From Niabella agricola (lineage in GTDB: Bacteria > Bacteroidota > Bacteroidia > Chitinophagales > Chitinophagaceae): 64,000 nt of DNA. Below, piece by piece: positions 41,293 through 49,783 of this stretch (positions within the stretch are counted from its first letter, which is position 1; each line of letters opens with the position of its first letter). The notes beneath the pieces were generated by a model, which worked only from the letters and a program-made list of their open reading frames with translations, did not search any database and was not told where the DNA came from. The stretch is from the NCBI RefSeq assembly GCF_021538615.1, contig NZ_JAJHIZ010000003.1:1178001-1242000 (forward strand), written 5' to 3'. Position numbers and translations under genes: made by a program.

Positions 41293-43131
41293 TTACAACT
41301 TTGTCGATTTAAAATAATGGACATCAAATACCGCTTCTTTATCTTTTTCACCAGCACCTGGCAGGTCATATAGCTGGTCGGTAGGCGTATCGGCATCGGG
41401 AAAACGCCGCACGCTGCCCGTACGGAAACTGATGTGATGCAGCCGGTGTATGGGCGCAAATAAAATATTGTTGGAAGGTTTGCTACCGTTAATGGTCACC
41501 GTATAAAAACGGGTGCGGGTATTTACCTCGATCACCAACTCATATTTTTTTCCGGATTCGTACTTCATCAGTCCTTTATCGCGGTAACCCGCTTTTGTGA
41601 TCAGCGAACCGGTGGAGTCAAAGCTGATACGGATGGCGGGTGTATTCCGCGCATCCTGGAATTCAATATCCAGGCGCCCATGATCCGATTGCCGGGGCGT
41701 TACAGCAAACGCGATCCGCATATGTTCCGACTCCGGCACTACCCGCTCCGCCTTTACATAATCGAAAGGATCTTCATCATGCAATCTCAATACGTTTTCG
41801 CCCTCCTGTTGTTCAATACCTGCCTTTGCCCACAGCGGGCTGTAAAGATTCCATCCGGCGAGCGCTGTTCCCGCATCCATCTGTGAAAACACTTCGCTTA
41901 CATCTTCATTTACATAACCGGTGATCTTTTGAGGAATCGCCGCTACCCAGATGTCTTCCTTGTTCATACTATATCCTACCCAGGTCCTGCCATCCGGCGG
42001 CGCTCCATTCCCTTCCTGGATGCCGCGTACATACTGGGGTCCATATGATTTATAATTACCTCCATAACGCATGGATGTAATTTCACCATTCACCAGCAAC
42101 AGATCCTTATAGTTCAGCCCGTCATCGCTTGTAGAAACCGCCAGCGGCCAGCGGAATTCAGAAGGATTATAAACCGTGATATATTTACCGCTCCCTGTCT
42201 TTTGTCCCCATATTTTTGCATTGGCATTTACAAAACCGGGCGCGCGCGTAGGGTTGTACTGCCAGGTACGGCCGCCATCGCTGCTGATGCTGGTGAGGGC
42301 ATATTTCCAAAGACCCACTACACGCTGATCCGGCAAATGGTAATAATTAAAGGCCTTGAATTCTTTCTTCAATGGGATCAGCGGATCATTCCGGTCGGCT
42401 TCCTCCACCCATTGCTGCATCTGCAGGGGTTGCGTCAGCAATTCATCACAGGCGGCAACAAAGGCTTTATCTTTCGATCTTTTATAAAAAGGATAATGCG
42501 TGTTCTTTTCATTAAAATCATGATTATAACGGATAAAATACACCGGGCCAAAACTGCCGTCCGGCTTTATTTCCCGCACCACGCGACCGATGCCGTTTCC
42601 ATCATTGGGGTCATCTTTCGGATGCAGGGCAATACCATAATAACCCAGCGCCAGTAGCTTGTTGTTTTTTGTCACATAAAAACCCATGCGCTGGTGCATC
42701 ACCGCGTCGGTACTTTTTGCAACCACCGAATCCTCTTTCTTTTTAAATCCATCGGGTATCCGATATACCGGGAATAAGGTTACCGGCTTGCTCCAGGTAT
42801 AACCATCTTTGGAGGTGAGCAGGTAGGTGGCGCCCGGTGCAATATGTTCTCCAACAGGGTCGCTTAAAAAATGAAGATAAAAGGTATGGTTCCAGTAACA
42901 GATCATAGGCTGGTGATTGTAGGTCCAGTTCATACCACCCGCCCATTCCGGGTGCTGACGATTGGCGCGGAACACCTGTATATTGTGCACGCCCACTGCC
43001 GGCGTCAACTGCCCGTGATGATAATCCACATTGGATAAGATTTCACCGGTATAACGGACGGTATCGTTCTGCGCATGCAGGAGCGATGCTGTTGAAATCA
43101 GAAATACCAGTATGTAGTGTTTCAATTGCAT
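41293..43131 (-). CDS. Beta-propeller plus jelly-roll protein, probably GH143-type Dha hydrolase
   Basis: 612 residues from ATG 43131 (MQLKHYILVFLISTASLLHAQ); the upstream frame begins with TTG inside a repeat. Residues about 25-415 have sialidase/GH33-like propeller features: GGMNWTYNHQPMICYWNHTFYLHFLSDP, TYLLTSKDGYTWSKPV, SISSDGGRTWQYNP, and VSTSDDGLNYKDLLLVNG. The last 180 residues form a concanavalin-like domain (GRLDIEFQDARNTPAIRISFDSTG). RG-II chain D carries the rare acid Dha capped by beta-L-arabinofuranose; GH143 removes Dha and GH142 removes the arabinose. The next gene, one base downstream (TAAcATG), is the GH142-like partner. No biochemical signature residue is known to me for GH143, so this rests on fold and context. 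Confidence 0.6.
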   Translation of the reverse strand: MQLKHYILVFLISTASLLHAQNDTVRYTGEILSNVDYHHGQLTPAVGVHNIQVFRANRQHPEWAGGMNWTYNHQPMICYWNHTFYLHFLSDPVGEHIAPGATYLLTSKDGYTWSKPVTLFPVYRIPDGFKKKEDSVVAKSTDAVMHQRMGFYVTKNNKLLALGYYGIALHPKDDPNDGNGIGRVVREIKPDGSFGPVYFIRYNHDFNEKNTHYPFYKRSKDKAFVAACDELLTQPLQMQQWVEEADRNDPLIPLKKEFKAFNYYHLPDQRVVGLWKYALTSISSDGGRTWQYNPTRAPGFVNANAKIWGQKTGSGKYITVYNPSEFRWPLAVSTSDDGLNYKDLLLVNGEITSMRYGGNYKSYGPQYVRGIQEGNGAPPDGRTWVGYSMNKEDIWVAAIPQKITGYVNEDVSEVFSQMDAGTALAGWNLYSPLWAKAGIEQQEGENVLRLHDEDPFDYVKAERVVPESEHMRIAFAVTPRQSDHGRLDIEFQDARNTPAIRISFDSTGSLITKAGYRDKGLMKYESGKKYELVIEVNTRTRFYTVTINGSKPSNNILFAPIHRLHHISFRTGSVRRFPDADTPTDQLYDLPGAGEKDKEAVFDVHYFKSTKL

Positions 43132-43190
43132 GTTGTTTTTATATTTTTCTTTTTCCACTTTTCCAGTCGATGAAAAGTGGAGCAAAAATC

Positions 43191-43328
43191 TTGTCCGCCG
43201 AAAGGTGAATCCCGCCTTCCCTGTTCTTTGTCAGCGAGGCGGGACCAGAAAAATATGCGCTTCAGGCTTTGTCCCGCTTCCAGCGGAACGCCATTCCGCT
43301 TGATTTTTCTTTTCACTGTCCGGCGGAC
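43191..43328. repeat. Intergenic hairpin element
   Basis: Several stems between GH43-like and GH143-like genes: CCCGCCT (43211-43217) pairs with AGGCGGG (43237-43243); AGCGGAA-CGCCA-TTCCGCT (43282-43300) is perfect; GTCCGGCGGAC (43318-43328) is a short palindrome related to TTGTCCGCCG at 43191. The segment also contains AAAAGTGGA and AAATCAAGCGGAAT, typical of dispersed Bacteroidota intergenic elements. Confidence 0.65.
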
Positions 43329-43400
43329 GGCCTCCTAAACATAGACCCGTTTCAATACCTTAATCCTGGTTATTGAAGGTACCACACCACTCCTTCCTCA

Positions 43401-44315
43401 TCATTCTTTAAACCACCTGAGCAATCGCCGTACGATCTTTTTCTTTACCGGCACGATCGTACCATGTTTATGTCCCTCCGGTACCGTAACCTGACCGGTG
43501 ACATCCTCAAAATGATGAAAATCCTTTGTGGCCTTTACCTCGTAGATCTTTTTGCGATAGGAATCATAATAGATCAGCCACCGGTCCTTTACCCTCACTA
43601 CCGAAGGGCCTTCCGTAAAATTATCGGAGAATGGCTTTGATACGTTTTTCCAGGGTCCTGATGCATTATCTGAAAAAGCCACTTTCAGGTTCCGCTCCGG
43701 TCTTGTATTGTCCTTTAACACCAGTACATAATCCTCTTTTTGTTTTTTAACGATCACGGCATCGATCACGCTAAAACCGGGATCCAGGAATAATTTTGCG
43801 GGCGTGAATGTTTTAAAATCCTTAGTAGTGGTCACATACATCCGGTGGTTATTGCTGTCTTCTTCCGCGCCCCGCTCAAAACGACCGGGAATGGTGCTGG
43901 CCCAGATGATCTTGTAATCCTTTGCCGCATCATCATAAAATAATTCCGGCGCCCATACATTTACTGTTGAAGGCTCCTGTTCCATTACCGGGATCATTCG
44001 TTGCTCACTCCAGTGAATCAAATCTTTTGACGAAGCATAACCAAATCCTTTATCGCCCCTCCAGCTGCTGGTCCATACCAAATGAAAAACGCCATCCGGC
44101 CCCTGTACCATCGAAGGATCGCGCATTACTTTTTGCTGTCCCACTGTTGGTTTCAGGAAGACCGTATCAAAATCCGTCCAGTGATAGCCGTCGTAACTGT
44201 ACAGCATACGCAATCCCGCATCCGCCGGTTCATGAAAGGATGTGAAGAGGTAGGCCCGGTTGGAACAGGAGCTGACAGCGATCGCCGTGATTAGTATGAT
44301 TATAATTCTTTTCAA
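43401..44315 (-). CDS. GH43-like beta-propeller lipoprotein with TTG start
   Basis: 304 residues. The N-terminus MKRIIIILITAIAVSSC is a lipoprotein signal with Cys17, and it begins with TTG at 44315; there is no in-frame ATG before residue 37, so TTG is the real start. Five-bladed propeller glycosidase of the GH43/GH117 type: Asp66 (RDPSMVQGPDG), Glu124 (VWAPELFYD), Asp185 (SVIDAVIVK) and Glu235 (TEGPSVV) are the likely catalytic and modulating acids. GH43 enzymes act on arabinofuranosides, xylosides and galactosides. Outer-membrane or periplasmic location is inferred from the lipobox. The gene lies 101 bases downstream of the GH140-like gene with a REP element between, and before the hairpin element at 43191. 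Specific linkage unknown. Confidence 0.85.
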   Translation of the reverse strand: MKRIIIILITAIAVSSCSNRAYLFTSFHEPADAGLRMLYSYDGYHWTDFDTVFLKPTVGQQKVMRDPSMVQGPDGVFHLVWTSSWRGDKGFGYASSKDLIHWSEQRMIPVMEQEPSTVNVWAPELFYDDAAKDYKIIWASTIPGRFERGAEEDSNNHRMYVTTTKDFKTFTPAKLFLDPGFSVIDAVIVKKQKEDYVLVLKDNTRPERNLKVAFSDNASGPWKNVSKPFSDNFTEGPSVVRVKDRWLIYYDSYRKKIYEVKATKDFHHFEDVTGQVTVPEGHKHGTIVPVKKKIVRRLLRWFKE

Positions 44316-44334
44316 TTGTTCGTTTATTACTCCG

Positions 44335-44402
44335 GTTCATGCTTCTACAGGCTCAGCATGACAGAAAGTGCTCACGTCATCCTAAGCCTGCCGAAGGGTG
44401 AC
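44335..44402. repeat. REP-type hairpin pair
   Basis: GTTCATGCTTCTACAGGCTC runs into AGCATGAC (44335-44362), and GTCATCCTAAGCCTGCCGAA into GGGTGAC (44376-44402). Both are close to the TGCTTCGACAGGCTCAGCATGAC and GTCATCCTGAGCCTGTCGAA family common between Bacteroidota genes. They lie in the 100-bp spacer after the GH140-like gene. Confidence 0.75.
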
Positions 44403-44415
44403 CATTCCATTATTT

Positions 44416-45816
44416 CTATTCCTCCAACACCAGCACCCGGTCTGTGCCTTCGGCATCTGTCTTCGCCTCCGGCGGATCAAATGACACCACCCCAGCCGGC
44501 CGGCTTAATTTTACCGGCGCATATTTTCCATTTGCCGGATAAAACCATTTTGCTTTTGCCGGCTTAAAACCGAGGCGGGAAAGATCTACCTTAAATGGTT
44601 TGCCGCTGTATGTATAAACCATCGCGTATCCCCGTCCTTTTGTTGCAAGCAGGTAATTATAGCGTGATCCCTTATTGTCAACAAGGAGCTCCTGTGCGGG
44701 AACGCGACTATTATAATCATACGCCAGCAGCAGCTCTTTAATAAACTTCATTTGTTGTGCCCCGGGAGCATGAACGGCCTGCTTCCACCCTTGCGTTACT
44801 CCATAGTTGGCGTCCTTAAATCCCTTTGTATTGAACTGCATTACCGCGTTCTCGCCATAGGTAAACCCGGCACCACCGGCAAACACACTCCAGTAGGCAT
44901 ATCGTCGCAGGTCGGCCGCCTTCCATCTTGGTTGTAAGCTATCATGCAATCCATGCGGAATATTTTCATACGAAGGTTCGCCATCCAGTGTGGGCTTTAC
45001 CGGCTTCAGGCGGTAATCCACGTTGACGTATTTCCAGTTATCTTCTCCGAAATGATTGTTCTCGCTCACACTGGTATCCTGTGCATACGTACGGTGCCCA
45101 CTTTGAAACATATTAAAATCAAGCCAGGAGGCTGTATGAAACCAGTCGGAAGAAGAATAGCGCCCCCGGGGATGAAAGGTCATCAGGTGACGAGGATCAT
45201 ATTTTTTGATAGTTGATCCGATGGTATTCCACACATTAAGGCCATCGGTCCCTTTTATATCCCCTCCGTTCATCCAGATAATATTGGATTGATCTTTATA
45301 CCGCTCCGCCAGGAATTTTGCAAATACAGCAGCCTGTGCCGTGGTAACCCTTCCTTCTTTTACATTGCTGCCCCAAACGGGAACCAATGCCATATACAGT
45401 CCGCGCTTTGCCGCCTCGCGGATCACGAAATCTATATGGTCCCAGAAATCATAAGCCACGGAGTCGGCCGGATCAGCACCCGGTGTCGTAATGGGTTTGG
45501 ATGCATCACCGCCTTCAATAGCATCATCGCCATATACATTCCGGGCATTTTTTACATCGTGCAGCACCATCACCTGAATCACGTTAAAGCCCTGTTGCTT
45601 CCGGGCATCCAGATAGGTGATCACTTCTTCGCGGGTCAGTCGTACAAACAATAACCACCCCGTATCTCCCAGCCAAAAGAAGGGTTTGCCATCTGCGGTT
45701 TGAAAAAAACGTTTATTCCGGGAGATCTTTACCGGTTGCAACTCCTGTGCCTGCACCCCGGCCGGGAGGAGCCATCCGGTCAAAAAGAAAACGAAAATGT
45801 ACAATAGTCTGCTCAT
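44416..45816 (-). CDS. GH140 apiosidase-like (DUF4038) hydrolase
   Basis: 466 residues from ATG 45816 (MSRLLYIFVFFLTGWLL, signal peptide); upstream frame needs TTG. Domain order: small N-terminal strand, DUF4038 TIM barrel (about 35-385) and the putative collagen-binding beta-sandwich (about 395-465). Markers: FFWLGDTGWLLFVRLTREE, WMNGGDIKG with Asp186 and LDGEPSYE with Glu280. The B. thetaiotaomicron apiosidase BT1012 (GH140) uses Asp187 and Glu284 in the same motifs, so the positions match closely. The reaction is hydrolysis of the apiose-galacturonate bond that links RG-II side chains A and B to the backbone, which is the most specific RG-II marker in the window. 100 bases upstream of GH43-like. 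Confidence 0.88.
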   Translation of the reverse strand: MSRLLYIFVFFLTGWLLPAGVQAQELQPVKISRNKRFFQTADGKPFFWLGDTGWLLFVRLTREEVITYLDARKQQGFNVIQVMVLHDVKNARNVYGDDAIEGGDASKPITTPGADPADSVAYDFWDHIDFVIREAAKRGLYMALVPVWGSNVKEGRVTTAQAAVFAKFLAERYKDQSNIIWMNGGDIKGTDGLNVWNTIGSTIKKYDPRHLMTFHPRGRYSSSDWFHTASWLDFNMFQSGHRTYAQDTSVSENNHFGEDNWKYVNVDYRLKPVKPTLDGEPSYENIPHGLHDSLQPRWKAADLRRYAYWSVFAGGAGFTYGENAVMQFNTKGFKDANYGVTQGWKQAVHAPGAQQMKFIKELLLAYDYNSRVPAQELLVDNKGSRYNYLLATKGRGYAMVYTYSGKPFKVDLSRLGFKPAKAKWFYPANGKYAPVKLSRPAGVVSFDPPEAKTDAEGTDRVLVLEE

Positions 45817-46545
45817 AACAACAAGGCGTTCGATGATACCGGCCGTTAAACATTGCAATCAAAAAAGACAAGCATTTATGGTGCTTAACAGCTATCAACT
45901 AAAGATAGAACGGATAGCGGAGAAAAGCAGGCAGCCGGTAAATATTTCCATTAGTTTAGAAAGATATTCCATCAAGAGAAACAGCGGCTTCTCTACATAT
46001 CTTATGCTTTTAACTCCTGGCAGAAATTCGAATCTCAGCTCACTGCAATTTGCTTATTATTAGTACAGGAGACGGGGAGACTGGTGGGACATGCAGGTGC
46101 ATATATACGCCGTGCCTACGGCACTCCCTCACTCTGTAGTATGTTCTGCCTCCGGAATAAATTCCAGAGTTGTGAGAATCTCCAGGCTGATGGTCTTTAT
46201 CTTTTATGCCCCAGCACCAGCGTACTTCTGAATCAAATTTAAACCGAAGATCGATAAGTCTGAAAAGGTAAGAGGCAGCGCCTCGTGCTAATCCTTCAAC
46301 AACAAACTTCAGTTTGTTGATCAACGCCATCTATGGAACATGGAGAGCCGTAGGCTCGGATCATATAAGTTGCTTTGTATTCTGTTGCTGAAGTGTGTGA
46401 TCCCGCTTTCAGCGGGACAGGCGCAGGGCTGCCGCCACCTGCACCGCAGCACAAGTGAGTGACACAACGCGGATGCCACTGGCACTACAGCCGGAACAAT
46501 AAAAAATATGCCACATACCGCCCGGCAATATGTATTTTATCCGGG
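45817..46545. repeat. Gene-free island with REP-like hairpins
   Basis: No credible gene on either strand over 729 bases. Between 46112 and 46417 five short perfect hairpins stand in a row: GTGCC-TAC-GGCAC (46112-46124), GAGGC-AGC-GCCTC (46272-46284), CAACAAACT-TC-AGTTTGTTG (46300-46319), GAGCC-GTA-GGCTC (46345-46357) and TCCCGCT-TTC-AGCGGGA (46401-46417). The remainder (45817-46100) contains AT-rich sequence and AGACGGGGAGAC, with no ORF or U-tract terminator identified. This is the longest gene-free stretch in the window. Confidence 0.7.
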
Positions 46546-49500
46546 TCACTTACTGATCCATAACAGCGCAGCATCCTCCGGGAGATCCACTGCTTTGGCT
46601 GTACTGGTGGAAGTAACAAGCTCCGTCTTTATGATTTTCCCGGTCTTTGCACTGATATAATGCATCTTCACTTTTCCGGTGAAGGCCTTTAGATCAACCT
46701 GAACTTTGCTGCCTTGTAAGGCGTAAACGATCATGCCGTTTGTGCCCTGCAACACGATCCCATCCGAAGTTGCCGGAAGCATTTCCGCCGCGGCTTTCAT
46801 AAATTCTTTATCGACCGTAGCAGGCAGTGCCGGTAGCGATCCACCGGCCATCAACACCGCCCAACCAAATTTCTCCGCACCATCGGCGGAATACATGACC
46901 GCTTTATCCGGATAGTTGAGCCGGTATTCTTTTACCGCGCGGTAAACCTGCTCAAAAGAACTGACTTTGGGTTTTAATAATCGTGCCCACTGACGGGGTG
47001 CCAGGTTCTTTCCACCCTCTGGTGCATATACGGAGCCATCGGCCTGGTAATGCCAGTATTTAATGTCGATCACATTTACTACCGATGCATATTCCGGATC
47101 CTTTAAAATGGCATCCTGTACATCTTTGGTAGTACTTAACCCAATCAACTCTTTTATATTCTTTTTCTCCCATTCGTTAATGGTTTCCAGCCAAAACTGT
47201 ACAAAATGCAGGGGACCGGTAAACTCTTCCCCGGTAAACTGGATCACATTGACGCAGCCTCTAAAATTTTCCAGGCATTGCCGGATGTATTGCTGGTGCA
47301 GCTTTCGGCGCACGGGGTTGGTGACATCATAAAACTGTTCCGCATAAAAGATACGCTTATCTCCCGCAAAATTCACCGGTTCATTAAACCTGGTGTTGTT
47401 GATGTTATTGGCCGTACGCCAGGGAAAATCGGCATAATGCGCGCCAGCCTCGATAATATTATGCTGAAAATAATTCTGATGTAATAAGACCCGGTCATTT
47501 ATTGCTGCCATTCCGGCAAATTGCTTCATGCGATCCCAGTACCAGGGATTATACTTTGTAAGATCATATTTACTCAATCCATCCCAGGCCGTATCGATCC
47601 CGCTTCTTTTAAAAGGCAGTTCATAAAAAGGCGGCCACACTTCGCCATCCATCCTCCGGACCCGCTCATGGTCATCCCGGCGCCGCTCATACCACAGGCC
47701 ATAGTGCTGGTTCAAACCCACGATATTATTGGCTTTCATCGAATCTACCACGGATTCAAGATCATCTGTAAGCCCCGGCCCCACGCGCCCGGGTACAAAA
47801 CGGGTGATCGCCAGTTTCTTTGCAGCCTGCTCCAGGTCTCTGCCTTCCACCCCACCATTCCACCAGGGCACTTCCTGTACTGTACCTGTGAGTATATTAC
47901 CATACATTCCTACCAGCCATCCGTTTACTACCCGCCCAAGGGGCGGATACACAGTCCATTCGCCCTTCGGGGCTTTATCAACAACTTTCGCGCCCTTTGG
48001 GTCTACCGCTATCGGATTGTGTATCGCTGCCTCCTTTATCCAGTCGATCAGTTGCACTTTTGGTTGTATGGCCTCCTTTGTGAGCTCTTGTGCCACTTCA
48101 ACCGACGGACTGCTGGAAGCTTCGGTGCCGGTCTCTAAAATAAAGGATTGCTGCGGATTGGGTTTACCCAGGCGTTGCTGCAACTGGGCATAATAAAAAC
48201 TCCTTGGATTAAGATGGTTATTCGATTCGCCCCAGTAACCATCGCCCGCAAACTGACTCCAGGAGCCCAAGGCCCAGTTTTGTGCTGTTGGCGGTTTATA
48301 ACAATCGATGCGCGCCGCTGAACAGTTCCACAACAAGCTGTTGGCTGCGGCCCATCCGGCACCCTGGCCATCCTGCCCGCGGTTACCAAAACGGATCGCA
48401 TTCCCATCTACAGAAACAATATCAAACAAAACCCCGGAAGCCCATTTATCAATGGCCCCGGAGAAATTGTACGGCCGTTCTGAAACGCACTGTACAAAGG
48501 CATTGGGACCGGCAGCTGTGTGCCCTACGGAAAAATCATGATACCCATTAGCTACATAACAGCGCTGGAAGAGTGTTTGCTGACCGCGTGTAAAAAAGGT
48601 ATACCGCCGCTGCCCGCCGATCTCGGAGACCGGTTCCGTTGAAATGCAATCCTCCACCGTTATGCGTCTTGTTGTTTCCAGCAGGTGTACTGCGGACCCG
48701 GCAAAATGTTTAAAAGACAGCTGGCGTACCCAGGCATCTTCCACATTTTCCATGGTGATGGCCATCCAGCGATGGTCTTCATCTTTGGGATTTTTTTTCT
48801 CAAATTCAGAAACCAGCGACAGATTCTCGATCCCCACATGATCAATCCTTCCCGGCCATGAAAAAGCGGTTACCGTACCGGCGCCGTATTTTTTATCCAG
48901 TGAATTGGTGAGGGGTACGTCAATAGTGATCGTATTTCCTTTAACGGCAGTAATCGTCCGTTCAAAAACCAGGTCGGCATCTCCGGGCTTCCAGCCCAGG
49001 GCCGACAAACCACCACCAAAGCTACGGGTACCCAGCACATCGATCCATTCCGCGGTGGACGGACGACGGATCTCCACTCGATCGCCGGGTTTAAAATTGT
49101 TTCCATTGGCAACCGTTAATGCTATAGCATTTACCGGCACATAATCCTGTGTAACCTCCGTCTTTGCACCAACTATTTTATCATTTTTTCCCACTACGCG
49201 TATCAACGCATCACGGCTGACGCCTGTTCCCAGCAAAACCGTTTCACCAGCGGCGCCGGATCCACGCAATACAATACCCGGTTGACGGATGACCAGCTGT
49301 CCGCTTATTGCATAGGTGCCTTTTTGAAGTAGCACCGCGCCCCGGAACCCATCTTTATCCGGGCGAAGCGCAGCTACATAATCAATGGCTGCCTGGATAC
49401 GCGCGGTGGCGTCTCCAGCCTTAACAGGTACTACGGCCTTTACCGGCACCAATGGTATCGCTGCTTCGGATGCCTTGTACCCACAATAAGAATAATCCGG

Positions 49501-49647
49501 GATACGGTCCCCCGTTATGGAATCTGCATTGTAAATGAGCTGACCCTTTTCAACCGAAACGGGTAATACCGGTTTGGGCGGTTTTGGTTTTTGTCCGCTT
49601 GCTGTAACAAACACAAAACTCAATAAAAGAGAAAGGGAAAACTTCAT
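46546..49647 (-). CDS. Two-domain pectin-active protein: beta-helix plus barrel-like C-terminus
   Basis: 1033 residues, signal peptide ending near residue 18 (VTASGQ). Residues about 70-500 form a pectate-lyase-3-like right-handed beta-helix (AGDATARIQAAIDYVAAL, GAVLLQKGTYAISGQLVI). From about 565 a different domain begins (GEWTVYPPLGRVVNGWLVGMYG) and runs to the end, with glycosidase-like patterns: RFVPGRVGPGLTDDLESVVDSM, NIVGLNQHYGLWYERRRDD, CVNVIQFTGEEFTGPLHFV and a beta-rich tail. It resembles Bacteroidota proteins annotated DUF6298. The two acidic residues of FTGEEFTG are candidate catalytic residues, but no activity can be named. It lies 136 bases downstream of the first pectate lyase gene (49784), in the pectin locus. 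Confidence 0.72.
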   Translation of the reverse strand: MKFSLSLLLSFVFVTASGQKPKPPKPVLPVSVEKGQLIYNADSITGDRIPDYSYCGYKASEAAIPLVPVKAVVPVKAGDATARIQAAIDYVAALRPDKDGFRGAVLLQKGTYAISGQLVIRQPGIVLRGSGAAGETVLLGTGVSRDALIRVVGKNDKIVGAKTEVTQDYVPVNAIALTVANGNNFKPGDRVEIRRPSTAEWIDVLGTRSFGGGLSALGWKPGDADLVFERTITAVKGNTITIDVPLTNSLDKKYGAGTVTAFSWPGRIDHVGIENLSLVSEFEKKNPKDEDHRWMAITMENVEDAWVRQLSFKHFAGSAVHLLETTRRITVEDCISTEPVSEIGGQRRYTFFTRGQQTLFQRCYVANGYHDFSVGHTAAGPNAFVQCVSERPYNFSGAIDKWASGVLFDIVSVDGNAIRFGNRGQDGQGAGWAAANSLLWNCSAARIDCYKPPTAQNWALGSWSQFAGDGYWGESNNHLNPRSFYYAQLQQRLGKPNPQQSFILETGTEASSSPSVEVAQELTKEAIQPKVQLIDWIKEAAIHNPIAVDPKGAKVVDKAPKGEWTVYPPLGRVVNGWLVGMYGNILTGTVQEVPWWNGGVEGRDLEQAAKKLAITRFVPGRVGPGLTDDLESVVDSMKANNIVGLNQHYGLWYERRRDDHERVRRMDGEVWPPFYELPFKRSGIDTAWDGLSKYDLTKYNPWYWDRMKQFAGMAAINDRVLLHQNYFQHNIIEAGAHYADFPWRTANNINNTRFNEPVNFAGDKRIFYAEQFYDVTNPVRRKLHQQYIRQCLENFRGCVNVIQFTGEEFTGPLHFVQFWLETINEWEKKNIKELIGLSTTKDVQDAILKDPEYASVVNVIDIKYWHYQADGSVYAPEGGKNLAPRQWARLLKPKVSSFEQVYRAVKEYRLNYPDKAVMYSADGAEKFGWAVLMAGGSLPALPATVDKEFMKAAAEMLPATSDGIVLQGTNGMIVYALQGSKVQVDLKAFTGKVKMHYISAKTGKIIKTELVTSTSTAKAVDLPEDAALLWISK

Positions 49648-49718
49648 TATTGCAAATTTACTGCGCTTCTACAAAGCTAATCGGTTGAATTGAGAATCCA
49701 GGATTGAGATTTGAGACC

Positions 49719-49744
49719 TCAGCTATCAGCATTCAGCGCTCAGC
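49719..49744. repeat. Short 7-bp tandem repeat (TCAGCnn)
   Basis: TCAGC starts at 49719, 49726, 49733 and 49740, exactly 7 bases apart, in the 136-bp spacer between the beta-helix protein and the first PL1 gene. A short, possibly slippage-born repeat without known role. Confidence 0.6.
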
Positions 49745-49783
49745 CTGCAGCAGCAATAAATCCGGAACGGGGATCCTGGAGTC

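Noticed and set aside
39771..43131. Frameshift or assembly error splitting one gene
   Set aside because: Each protein has its own signal peptide, and the stop and start are cleanly placed.
46040..46330. Minus-strand frame of 96 residues in the hairpin island
   Set aside because: Covers hairpin repeats, and its residues show no protein family pattern.
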